From positions 1 through 8,157 of the forward strand of contig CAADVS010000029.1 in assembly GCA_900752545.1 (NCBI GenBank): a DNA stretch of 8,157 bases, in the 5' to 3' direction. Both the position numbers and the translations under genes were made by a program. Each line of letters starts with the position of its first letter. Within the stretch, counting starts at the first letter, position 1. The notes under the pieces were generated by a model. That model saw only the letters and a program-made list of their open reading frames with translations. It was not told the DNA's origin and did no database searches. This document shows positions 1 through 5,919 of this stretch, one piece after another. This DNA comes from an uncultured Collinsella sp. Lineage in GTDB: Bacteria > Actinomycetota > Coriobacteriia > Coriobacteriales > Coriobacteriaceae.

Positions 1-1412
1 CCGGGGTGCCGGACCCCCCCGCCCCCTGCCGCGTGCTTGTGGGGGCCCGTGTGGACGGTTTTCCGCCCGAGGGGGATGGGGGGGGGGAGGCGGAGCCCGT
101 GGGCTTTGTGACCATTCGCGCCGAGATCCGTACCTCGGCTGCCGAGACCATCGGCTACTTTAACGAGCAGGGTGTGACCCTCAACGTGATCAGCGGCGAC
201 GACCCGCGTACGGTGTCGTCGATCGCGCGCGTGGTGGGCGTTCCGGGGGCCGATGCCTACGTCGACGCCACGACACTCGATACGCCGTCCAAGATTGATG
301 CGGCAGTGGACCGCTATCACGTCTTTGGTCGCGTGACCCCGCAACAGAAGCGCGAGCTCGTGCAGGCGCTCAAGCGTCGCGACCACACCGTTGCCATGAC
401 GGGCGACGGCGTCAACGATGTGCTGGCGCTCAAGGAGGCCGACTGCTCCGTGGCCATGGCCGCCGGTTCCGATGCCGCGCGCAACGTGGCCGAGATCGTG
501 CTGGTCGACAACGATTTTGCCTCGATGCCCGCCGTGGTGGCCGAGGGCCGTCGCTCCATCAACAACCTTCAGCGCTCCGCGGCGCTGTTTCTGACCAAGA
601 CGCTCTTCTCGATGGGCTTGGCGGCTCTGTGCATCGCGTTTCCGCCGTATCCCTTCGAGCCAATTCAGATGACACTCATCAACTTCTTCTGCATCGGCGC
701 GCCGGGCTTTGTGCTGGGTTTGGAGCCCAACAACGCCCGCGTGAAGGGGTCATTTTTGACCAACGTGCTCAAGCGTGCGCTGCCGGCGTCGCTGGCGGTC
801 ATTATGGCTGCGGCGCTCGATATCTTTGTGGCGCGCGTGTTCGGCTTTAACCAGCTCACGCTTTCGACCATGTGCCTGCTTACGTCGTGCGCGGCGAGTG
901 TGAGCCTGATCTGGCGCATCTCGCAGCCGCTCACTCCCTTGCGCGTGGTGCTCTTTGTATTTGTCGTCGTCGGTATCTTGGTGGGCGTTATCGGATTCCC
1001 GGAGCTGCTGTCCATTGCCAACCTGTCGACGGGTGAGGCGGTTATCTTGCTGGCGATCGTCGTCTTTACCTGCACGGTGTTCTTTAAGCTCGCCACGATG
1101 ATGGACTCGCTTAAGCCGCGCCGTCGCCATGCTGCCACCGGCTTTGGACGTGGCGTTCGCGTCCGTCTGGGTCGCGGCGGCGGCAAGGTGAGCTCGACGG
1201 GCTCAACTGCCCAGCGTTTTGCCAAGCGCGTCGCCGCCGATATGGCGCAGCGCCGTGAGGAGCGCACCGCTCGCGAGGCCGAGGTTCGCGCGCTCGAGGG
1301 CGTGGAAAAGGCCCAGCCCAAGAAAAAGAAAGGTGCGGGCACCAAACGCTCGCGGGTAACCAAGTCCGCCCAGGGCATTAAGGTCTCGATGCCGAGCAAA
1401 AAGAAAAAGTAA
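1..1412 (+). CDS. P-type cation-transporting ATPase, C-terminal part (5' truncated by window edge)
   Basis: This is the C-terminal part of an ATP-driven cation pump of the inner membrane. The frame is open to the window edge, so the GTG at 6 is not taken as the start. Numbering from that GTG, the end of the HAD/phosphorylation domain shows SGDDP (63-67, usually SGDNP), the conserved lysine region FGRVTPQQK (107-115) and the hinge signature TGDGVND (132-138). Six hydrophobic segments follow (about 192-212, 219-239, 259-279, 285-303, 313-335, 345-362), matching M5-M10 of P2/P3-type pumps. The M6 region ends in GLEPN, which recalls the actinobacterial CtpE-like group (calcium-linked in mycobacteria). 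The substrate is inferred only, because the DKTG motif and M4 lie outside the window. Residues 367-468 form an unusual basic tail ending in KKKK. Residues 1-30 look poorly conserved and contain G/C homopolymers. Family call is firm; substrate is uncertain. Confidence 0.9.
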   Translation, partial: GVPDPPAPCRVLVGARVDGFPPEGDGGGEAEPVGFVTIRAEIRTSAAETIGYFNEQGVTLNVISGDDPRTVSSIARVVGVPGADAYVDATTLDTPSKIDAAVDRYHVFGRVTPQQKRELVQALKRRDHTVAMTGDGVNDVLALKEADCSVAMAAGSDAARNVAEIVLVDNDFASMPAVVAEGRRSINNLQRSAALFLTKTLFSMGLAALCIAFPPYPFEPIQMTLINFFCIGAPGFVLGLEPNNARVKGSFLTNVLKRALPASLAVIMAAALDIFVARVFGFNQLTLSTMCLLTSCAASVSLIWRISQPLTPLRVVLFVFVVVGILVGVIGFPELLSIANLSTGEAVILLAIVVFTCTVFFKLATMMDSLKPRRRHAATGFGRGVRVRLGRGGGKVSSTGSTAQRFAKRVAADMAQRREERTAREAEVRALEGVEKAQPKKKKGAGTKRSRVTKSAQGIKVSMPSKKKK

Positions 1413-1424
1413 CCACACCTTAGG

Positions 1425-1536
1425 GGGCAGCTAATTTGGGACGGGGCTTTTTTAGCTGCCTTGGCCGTCAATCGCCCAAAACAATCGCGTCGTCAGCCAG
1501 GGTAGCTAAAAAAGCCCCGTCCCAAATTAGCTGCCC
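1425..1536. repeat. Nested inverted repeat, REPIN/MITE-like intergenic palindrome
   Basis: Arms 1425-1460 and 1501-1536 are reverse complements at 35 of 36 positions, and the single mismatch (1458/1503) is a G-U pair in RNA. Pairing can extend inward to 1465/1496 with one more G-U, giving about 41 bp of stem around a loop at 1466-1495. Each arm is itself palindromic: GGCAGCTA (1426-1433) faces TAGCTGCC (1453-1460) across 19 nt, and the right arm repeats this with one mismatch. Each arm, read inward, contains GGGACGGGGC followed by six Ts. Two inverted copies of a small palindrome around a spacer is the layout known for REPINs, but a long bidirectional transcription-end hairpin for the upstream ATPase gene is also possible. 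No U-tract follows the outer stem, so it is not a canonical intrinsic terminator. The spacer carries CAATCGC twice (1469-1475, 1482-1488) and CGTCA twice (1466-1470, 1491-1495). Copy number in the genome cannot be judged here. Confidence 0.9.
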
Positions 1537-1580
1537 TGGCGATGTTGAATTGGTGCCTTGCTCCTGTGGGGGCGTGGCGA

Positions 1581-1589
1581 TGTTATGCT
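1581..1589 (+). promoter_or_regulatory. Putative extended -10 promoter of the zinc-ribbon gene
   Basis: TGTTATGCT fits the extended -10 form TGn followed by TATGCT (four of six consensus bases). It lies about 40 nt before the GTG start at 1630. No convincing -35 lies at the usual distance; TTGCTC at 1558-1563 is 20 nt away. The site sits just downstream of the large inverted repeat, consistent with a new transcription unit starting here. Confidence 0.4.
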
Positions 1590-1629
1590 CTAACCTCGAC
1601 TGTATGAATTGCTCCGAAAAGAGGATGCC

Positions 1630-2784
1630 GTGATCTGCCCGCATTGCCTAAAGACCATCGAGGACGGCGCCTCGTTCTGCCCCTATTGCAACGCATACGT
1701 TGGTCCGGGCGATGGCCCCGAGCATACCGAGTTCGTGTTCTGCGACGGCTGCGGCGCCCGTCTGTCTCCGCATGACCGTACCTGTCCCAAGTGTGGGCGC
1801 CCCGCCCCGGGCATCCTTTCCAAAGACGCGGCTGCATCCGATCTGGCCGCAGGGCGCACGGCCGGCTTTCCGCGCCTGACGCAGGAGCAGATCGATACCG
1901 AGGTGCCCCATGCGCCGGCCTCTGCCGCCGCGGTGCTCTCGGATGCCGCCGATCCCAACGAGACTTGTGTGCTGCCTGCCTTCGATAAGGACTTTGGCAT
2001 CCCCAAGGTCGATATCCCCACACCGGTGTCCCTGCGCGATGATGTCCAGCCCAAAAAGCAAAAGGCCAAGCGCAAGGTCCATCCCGACGAGGATGCCTAT
2101 CACAAGCACAAGCGCCATATTCCCAAGCCGGTTATTGTCATAGCCCTGCTTGCGGCTGTGTGCGGCGGTGCCTATTGGTTTGTGACGGCCGACCCCCTGG
2201 GCGTCATGCCCGGCTTCTACGACCAGTTTGGCCAGGCTGCCAAGACCACCTTCCCGTCGCGCCAAAAGGGCGAGGCCACCGAGAAAGAGTCCAAGCAAGA
2301 GGATGCGTCCGAGGTCGTTCAGGAGGAGACCGTCTTAACCGACGACCAGCTCTACACCAGGCTCGACGGCCTGTACCAGACCATCGTGTCGTACAGCGAC
2401 GATGATCAGATCGGCGAGGTCATCGATTCGTTTAATAACGGCTATCTGCGTACGCCGCTCTCCACCCGCCAGGAGCTGTCGCAGAGCGCTTATGCCCTGC
2501 GCGATCAGATTAAAAAGACCCAGGATGAGCTCAATAACCTCAAGGTTCAGGACGACACCGTCTATGCGGAGGACATCGATCATCTAAAGCAGCTTGCCCA
2601 GTGGATGTACGAGCGTGTCGACGTAATCTGCCAGAGCTGGGATATCTCGCTGTCCATTCCCGACGGCGAGTCGCTGAGCGCCCGTCAGAGCGAGATCCTG
2701 GCGCCCATCGCACAAGGCGGCAACAGCGCGCTTAACCAGTACGACGCCAACGTGAGCGCTTGGAGACCGCAGCAACGTTCGTAA
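1630..2784 (+). CDS. Double zinc-ribbon, single-pass membrane protein of unknown function (384 aa)
   Basis: The start is taken as GTG 1630 because GAGG (1621-1624) sits 5 nt upstream; an in-frame TTG at 1609 has no ribosome binding site. The N-terminus has two four-cysteine zinc ribbons, each CxxC-10-CxxC: C3/C6/C17/C20 and C38/C41/C52/C55. Residues ~60-140 are Ala/Pro/Asp-rich and probably disordered. A Lys/Arg/His patch (~142-163, with HKHKRH) comes just before one membrane helix (~165-185). Positive residues before the helix predict the zinc ribbons in the cytosol and the C-terminal ~200 residues outside. The outer part opens with a charged Lys/Glu stretch (~210-235), then a mostly helical region with no domain I recognise. 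Zinc-ribbon plus TM proteins are common in Gram-positives and often serve in protein-protein contact, but no function can be assigned. It is flanked by its own putative promoter and by the promoter of the next gene, so it is probably monocistronic. Confidence 0.87.
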   Translation: MICPHCLKTIEDGASFCPYCNAYVGPGDGPEHTEFVFCDGCGARLSPHDRTCPKCGRPAPGILSKDAAASDLAAGRTAGFPRLTQEQIDTEVPHAPASAAAVLSDAADPNETCVLPAFDKDFGIPKVDIPTPVSLRDDVQPKKQKAKRKVHPDEDAYHKHKRHIPKPVIVIALLAAVCGGAYWFVTADPLGVMPGFYDQFGQAAKTTFPSRQKGEATEKESKQEDASEVVQEETVLTDDQLYTRLDGLYQTIVSYSDDDQIGEVIDSFNNGYLRTPLSTRQELSQSAYALRDQIKKTQDELNNLKVQDDTVYAEDIDHLKQLAQWMYERVDVICQSWDISLSIPDGESLSARQSEILAPIAQGGNSALNQYDANVSAWRPQQRS

Positions 2785-2820
2785 TTTGTTGCCCTCCGGC
2801 GGCATAACCTGCGTGCGCAA

Positions 2821-2850
2821 TTGATGGAAGCCCGTGCTTATTGCTACAAT
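2821..2850 (+). promoter_or_regulatory. Sigma70-type promoter for the cyclophilin-TPR unit
   Basis: TTGATG (-35, 2821-2826) and TACAAT (-10, 2845-2850) are 18 bp apart, and TGC directly before the -10 adds an extended -10. The predicted start of transcription is about 2857, giving a ~33-nt leader that contains the AAGGA ribosome binding site (2880-2884). This is the best match to a housekeeping promoter in the window. Confidence 0.7.
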
Positions 2851-2889
2851 TTGACCAAATATGCTTTAAACGCACGAGGAAGGAACCAC

Positions 2890-3432
2890 ATGTTTGGTTT
2901 TAAGAAAGAGCTCTACACGCCCGAGTATCAGCTTGCCGGCGATGAGTGCGCGGTGATCGAGACGTCGAAGGGCACCATCAAGGTCAAGTTTGACGGCGAG
3001 GGCGCCCCCATCCACGTGGCGAACTTCTGCGAGCTTTCCACGATGGGTTTTTACGACGGCCTTAAGTTCCATCGCTATGTGCCCGGTTTTGTGATCCAGG
3101 GCGGCGACCCCAATACCCGCGATATGTCCGGCGCCGATGTCGCCGCCGGCCTTGAGGGCCCCGACGGCATGCCCGGTACCGGTGGCCCCGGCTACTGCAT
3201 CAAGGGCGAGTTCGCTACCAACCCGCGTAACAGCCACGTCGACGGCGCGCTTGCCATGGCACGTTCCATGGATCCCGATTCCGCAGGTTCGCAGTTCTAC
3301 TTCTGCCTGGGTGCCCAGCACAACCTCGACTCCGGCTATACCGTCTTTGGCACCACGGTCGAGGGCCTCGACGTCATCTCGCAGCTGCGTGCCGGTGACG
3401 AGATCGTCCACGTCGAGATCGTTCACGAGTAA
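2890..3432 (+). CDS. Cyclophilin-type peptidyl-prolyl cis-trans isomerase (180 aa)
   Basis: It catalyses cis-trans isomerisation of X-Pro peptide bonds and so assists protein folding. No signal peptide or membrane helix is visible, so it should be cytosolic. ATG 2890 is chosen over the upstream in-frame TTG 2821 because AAGGA (2880-2884) is 5 nt away and the -35/-10 promoter overlaps the upstream codons. A single cyclophilin domain spans most of the protein. Its motifs are FHRYVPGFVIQGGDP (60-74) with the catalytic arginine at R62, MARS (123-126), SQFYF (134-138) and SGYTVFG (148-154). The position of human CypA Trp121 appears to be Asn145, so cyclosporin binding is probably weak, as in many bacterial members. 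A glycine-rich insertion (about 86-103) extends the loop after GGDP. The stop codon overlaps the ribosome binding site of the next gene, so the two are probably translated from one mRNA. It resembles PpiB-type proteins. Confidence 0.95.
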   Translation: MFGFKKELYTPEYQLAGDECAVIETSKGTIKVKFDGEGAPIHVANFCELSTMGFYDGLKFHRYVPGFVIQGGDPNTRDMSGADVAAGLEGPDGMPGTGGPGYCIKGEFATNPRNSHVDGALAMARSMDPDSAGSQFYFCLGAQHNLDSGYTVFGTTVEGLDVISQLRAGDEIVHVEIVHE

Positions 3433-3443
3433 AGGGGACTTCC

Positions 3444-4739
3444 TTGAATAGCCAGCTGATCCAACAGGGCCGCGCCGCTTATCGCGCGGGTGATTATTCC
3501 GCTGCCGCCCAGATGCTCGGTGCGGCAAAGACCCCCGGTGAGATTATGGGCGAGGCCGACCATCTGCGCGGCAACGCCTTGATGCACCTGGGCATGTATG
3601 CCGAGGCCGCCGAGGCCTACGCCGCCGCCCTTAACGACGGTACCTATGGCAAGCGCGGCGCGCTGCTCACCAACCGCGGCAAGGCGCTTGCTGCCGTGGG
3701 TGACTATGTGACTGCAGCCCAGGCGTTCTCTGCCGCAACGCAGGATGCATCCTATGCCACGCCGTTTAAGGCCTACCTGGGTCTGGGCAACGCGCTGTTC
3801 CAGTCGGGCGACTATGCCAATGCCGGTACTGCCTTCCGTCAGGCCGCCATCGATGGTGCCAACCCGGCTCCCGCCGCCGCCCTTGGCGATCTTGGCCGCT
3901 GCTTCATTAAGCTCGGCCGTCCGGCAGACGCCGTAGAGACCTACCGCACGGCCATTGACTTTGCCGGTCCGCGCGATGACACGCGTGCGCTTAACGCCGG
4001 TATGGGCGAGGCGCTCTCTGCCGCCGGTCGCCCCTCTGACGCGCTCGATGCCTTTAACGCCGCCACCGCCGATGGCATCTACCAGCTCACGCCCGAGCAG
4101 GCCGACGAGCTTGCCCGCGTGCACGATTCCCTCGCTGCGCTTTCGGCCCAGACGGCCATGGCCACGGCGCCGGCTCCCGCGATGGATGCTCCCGCCGTCG
4201 ACCCGCTCGACCCCACGGGTGCTACCGGTCAGTTTATGCCCGACCCATCGGACACCGGCTTCTTCACCCTGTCTGAGTCCGAGATGGTTCAGCAGGACCG
4301 CAAGGAGGCTAAGGTCCGTCGTCGCCATCGCCACACGGGCCTCAAGGTCTTCTTGGTGCTGCTTCTGCTGATCGTCATTGCCGCAGGCGGTCTTGGCTTT
4401 GCCTACACGCGCGGCCTGGGCTTCCCCTCGCAGGAGTCTGTTGTCACCGACCTGTTCCAGGCCGCAGGTGACGGCGATACCGCCAAGGCCGAGTCCTGTC
4501 TTGCCTCCAGCCTGTCCGAGGACGCCAAGTCGATGATCATTTCCTCGATTCCGCAGGGCGCCACCGTCTCCATTGAGGGCATGGACCAGTCTATGACCGA
4601 GACCACCGCCAAGGTCAAGGCGTCGCTGTCCAAGGGCGGCGAGCAGGAGTACACCGTCAAGTTCGTGCGCTCCGACAACCATATCGGTTGGGCCGTCTCC
4701 TCGCTCGACATCGATCTCTCGGCTGCTGACAACCAGTAG
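3444..4739 (+). CDS. TPR-repeat membrane protein with extracytoplasmic NTF2-like C-terminal domain (431 aa)
   Basis: The start is TTG 3444, supported by AAAGGGG (3431-3437) 6 nt upstream and overlapping the preceding stop codon; no ATG or GTG fits better. About six tetratricopeptide-like repeats fill residues 5-215. Recurring signatures include AYRAGDYSAAAQ, LMHLGMYAEAAEAY, LAAVGDYVTAAQAF, LFQSGDYANAG, FIKLGRPADAVETY and LSAAGRPSDALDAF. TPRs are protein-docking scaffolds. An Ala/Pro/Asp-rich linker (235-285) and a basic patch with VRRRHRH (291-297) precede one membrane helix (~299-321), so the TPRs should face the cytosol. The outer domain (322-431) begins with a helix containing LFQAAGDGDTAKAE and continues into beta-like segments ending VKFVRSDNHIGWAVSS. 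That pattern recalls NTF2-like/DUF4878 domains; this is inference from pattern only. It sits directly upstream of mreB, so a role at the cell envelope is plausible but unproven. Confidence 0.9.
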   Translation: MNSQLIQQGRAAYRAGDYSAAAQMLGAAKTPGEIMGEADHLRGNALMHLGMYAEAAEAYAAALNDGTYGKRGALLTNRGKALAAVGDYVTAAQAFSAATQDASYATPFKAYLGLGNALFQSGDYANAGTAFRQAAIDGANPAPAAALGDLGRCFIKLGRPADAVETYRTAIDFAGPRDDTRALNAGMGEALSAAGRPSDALDAFNAATADGIYQLTPEQADELARVHDSLAALSAQTAMATAPAPAMDAPAVDPLDPTGATGQFMPDPSDTGFFTLSESEMVQQDRKEAKVRRRHRHTGLKVFLVLLLLIVIAAGGLGFAYTRGLGFPSQESVVTDLFQAAGDGDTAKAESCLASSLSEDAKSMIISSIPQGATVSIEGMDQSMTETTAKVKASLSKGGEQEYTVKFVRSDNHIGWAVSSLDIDLSAADNQ

Positions 4740-4756
4740 TGACCTTATGAGATTTG

Positions 4757-4800
4757 GCGCTGCCCGGTGCTTCACCGCAAGTGAAGTGCCGGGCTTGCGC
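4757..4800 (+). terminator. Stem-loop between the TPR gene and mreB, possible terminator
   Basis: Bases 4763-4775 pair with 4781-4793 around the loop CGCAA: 13 pairs, including two adjacent G-U pairs. The pair 4762/4794 and an outer GCGC/GCGC stem (4757-4760 with 4797-4800) extend it across a small internal loop. It begins 17 nt after the TPR stop codon. The bases after it (TAGTATGATGG) are not a U-tract, so a canonical intrinsic terminator is doubtful. An attenuating, RNA-stabilising or partial-readthrough hairpin is equally possible. Confidence 0.5.
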
Positions 4801-4803
4801 TAG

Positions 4804-4809
4804 TATGAT
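4804..4809 (+). promoter_or_regulatory. Candidate -10 box of the mreBCD-PBP2 operon
   Basis: TATGAT matches TATAAT at five of six positions and lies about 50 nt before the mreB TTG start. No clear -35 exists at 16-18 bp because that position falls inside the stem-loop. The heptamer GCTAGTA occurs on both sides (4799-4805 and 4812-4818) and could be a binding-site repeat or coincidence. Confidence 0.4.
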
Positions 4810-4844
4810 GGGCTAGTAGTTTTCCAGCAATCATCCAACACATC

Positions 4845-4849
4845 AGGAG
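4845..4849 (+). promoter_or_regulatory. Ribosome binding site that sets the mreB TTG start
   Basis: AGGAG lies 5 nt before TTG 4855. The next in-frame ATG (4867) would be 17 nt away, too far for efficient initiation, so the TTG is preferred. Confidence 0.75.
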
Positions 4850-4854
4850 TTGCG

Positions 4855-5898
4855 TTGTTTTCTTTGATGGATATGTTCTTCGGTAGCTATGCGGGCGATC
4901 TTGCCATCGACCTCGGCACCGCCAACACGCTTGTCTCCGTGCGCGGCAAGGGCATCGTCATTCGCGAGCCCTCCGTTGTCGCCATCGACAAGAACGATGA
5001 GCGCATCCTGGCTGTCGGTATCGAGGCAAAGCGCATGCTCGGCCGTACGCCCGGTAACATTGTGGCTGTGCGTCCCCTTAAGGACGGCGTTATCGCCGAC
5101 TTCGACGTTACCGAGGCCATGCTTCGCTATTTTATCGACAAGGCGTCCGAGAAGCGCTATCCGTGGACGCCGCGTCCGCGCGTCGTCGTTTGCGTCCCCT
5201 CCGGCGTCACGTCGGTCGAGAAGCGCGCTGTTTTTGAGGCTACGATTCAGGCCGGTGCCCGCCAGGCATACCTGATCGAGGAGCCCATGGCTGCTGCCAT
5301 CGGCGCCGACTTGCCTGTCGAGGAGCCCACCGGCTCCATGGTCATCGATATCGGTGGCGGTACCACCGAGGTCGCCGTTATCGCCATGGGCGGTATCGTC
5401 GTGTCGCAGTCCATCCGCATTGCCGGTGACGAGTTTGATCAGGCCATCCTTACCCACGTTCGCGATGCCTATAACCTGGCTATCGGCGAGCGCACGGCCG
5501 AGGACATCAAGATCAAGGTCGGTTCTGCCGTGCCGCTCAAGGACGAGCTCGACGTCGAGGTCAACGGCCGCGACGTGATCACGGGCCTGCCCAAGACCGT
5601 GCGCATCGAGAGCGAGGAGATTCGTCGCGCGCTCAATAAGCCGCTCGACGAGATGGCCAAGGCCGTCAAGGACGCCCTCGACGCCACGCCGCCCGATCTT
5701 GCCTCGGATCTTATGTACTACGGCATCCTGTTGACCGGCGGCGGTGCGCTGCTGCGCGGCCTCGACGTGCGTCTGCGCGACGAGACCGGCGTTTCGGTCA
5801 ACGTCAGCCCTACGGCGCTCGACAACGTCGTCAACGGCTGCGCCCGCGTGCTCGAGGCCAACGCGTTTGGCGGTGGCTTCGTCCAAACCAATGCTTAA
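4855..5898 (+). CDS. mreB: Rod shape-determining protein MreB (347 aa)
   Basis: This is the actin-like cytoskeletal ATPase that forms membrane-bound filaments and directs the elongasome during lateral-wall synthesis. The length of 347 aa is typical. The start is TTG, fixed by AGGAG upstream. Nucleotide-binding motifs are all present: phosphate-1 DLGTAN (19-24), the IEEPMAAAIG region (141-150) with the conserved glutamates, phosphate-2 DIGGGT (165-170) and the adenosine motif TGGGALLRG (294-302). The N-terminal MFSLMDMFFG is short and hydrophobic/amphipathic, fitting direct membrane binding as known for MreB. DNVVNG near the C-terminus is also characteristic. The gene leads a same-strand cluster with mreC 21 bp downstream. 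Its promoter is likely in the 4800-4810 region, behind a stem-loop. Nothing is missing or broken. Confidence 0.98.
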   Translation: MFSLMDMFFGSYAGDLAIDLGTANTLVSVRGKGIVIREPSVVAIDKNDERILAVGIEAKRMLGRTPGNIVAVRPLKDGVIADFDVTEAMLRYFIDKASEKRYPWTPRPRVVVCVPSGVTSVEKRAVFEATIQAGARQAYLIEEPMAAAIGADLPVEEPTGSMVIDIGGGTTEVAVIAMGGIVVSQSIRIAGDEFDQAILTHVRDAYNLAIGERTAEDIKIKVGSAVPLKDELDVEVNGRDVITGLPKTVRIESEEIRRALNKPLDEMAKAVKDALDATPPDLASDLMYYGILLTGGGALLRGLDVRLRDETGVSVNVSPTALDNVVNGCARVLEANAFGGGFVQTNA

Positions 5899-5919
5899 TT
5901 TCCAAAAGGTGGATTCCAT

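Noticed and set aside
665..1471. Minus-strand frame opposite the ATPase 3' end, and the plus-strand frame 1436-1633
   Set aside because: Both contain the same short peptide (KKAPSQISCP) only because each reads through one arm of the inverted repeat; neither has a ribosome binding site or other protein support.
1537..1584. Ten-base direct repeat TGGCGATGTT at 1537-1546 and 1575-1584
   Set aside because: Too short and isolated to call a target-site duplication; it flanks only 28 bp and not the inverted repeat, so it is likely chance or minor local duplication.
2785..2820. Possible terminator after the zinc-ribbon gene
   Set aside because: No stem of useful length and no T-tract is visible in this short stretch before the cyclophilin promoter.
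3423..4775. Long open frame (450 codons) on the minus strand opposite the TPR gene
   Set aside because: It mirrors the real gene in high-GC DNA, its low-complexity Gly/Arg/Val translation shows no domain, and the plus strand has clear TPR repeats and a ribosome binding site.
4843..5919. Minus-strand open frame of 358 codons opposite mreB
   Set aside because: It is antisense to an unmistakable, full-length MreB; the translation is Asp/His/Leu-rich with no recognisable motif.
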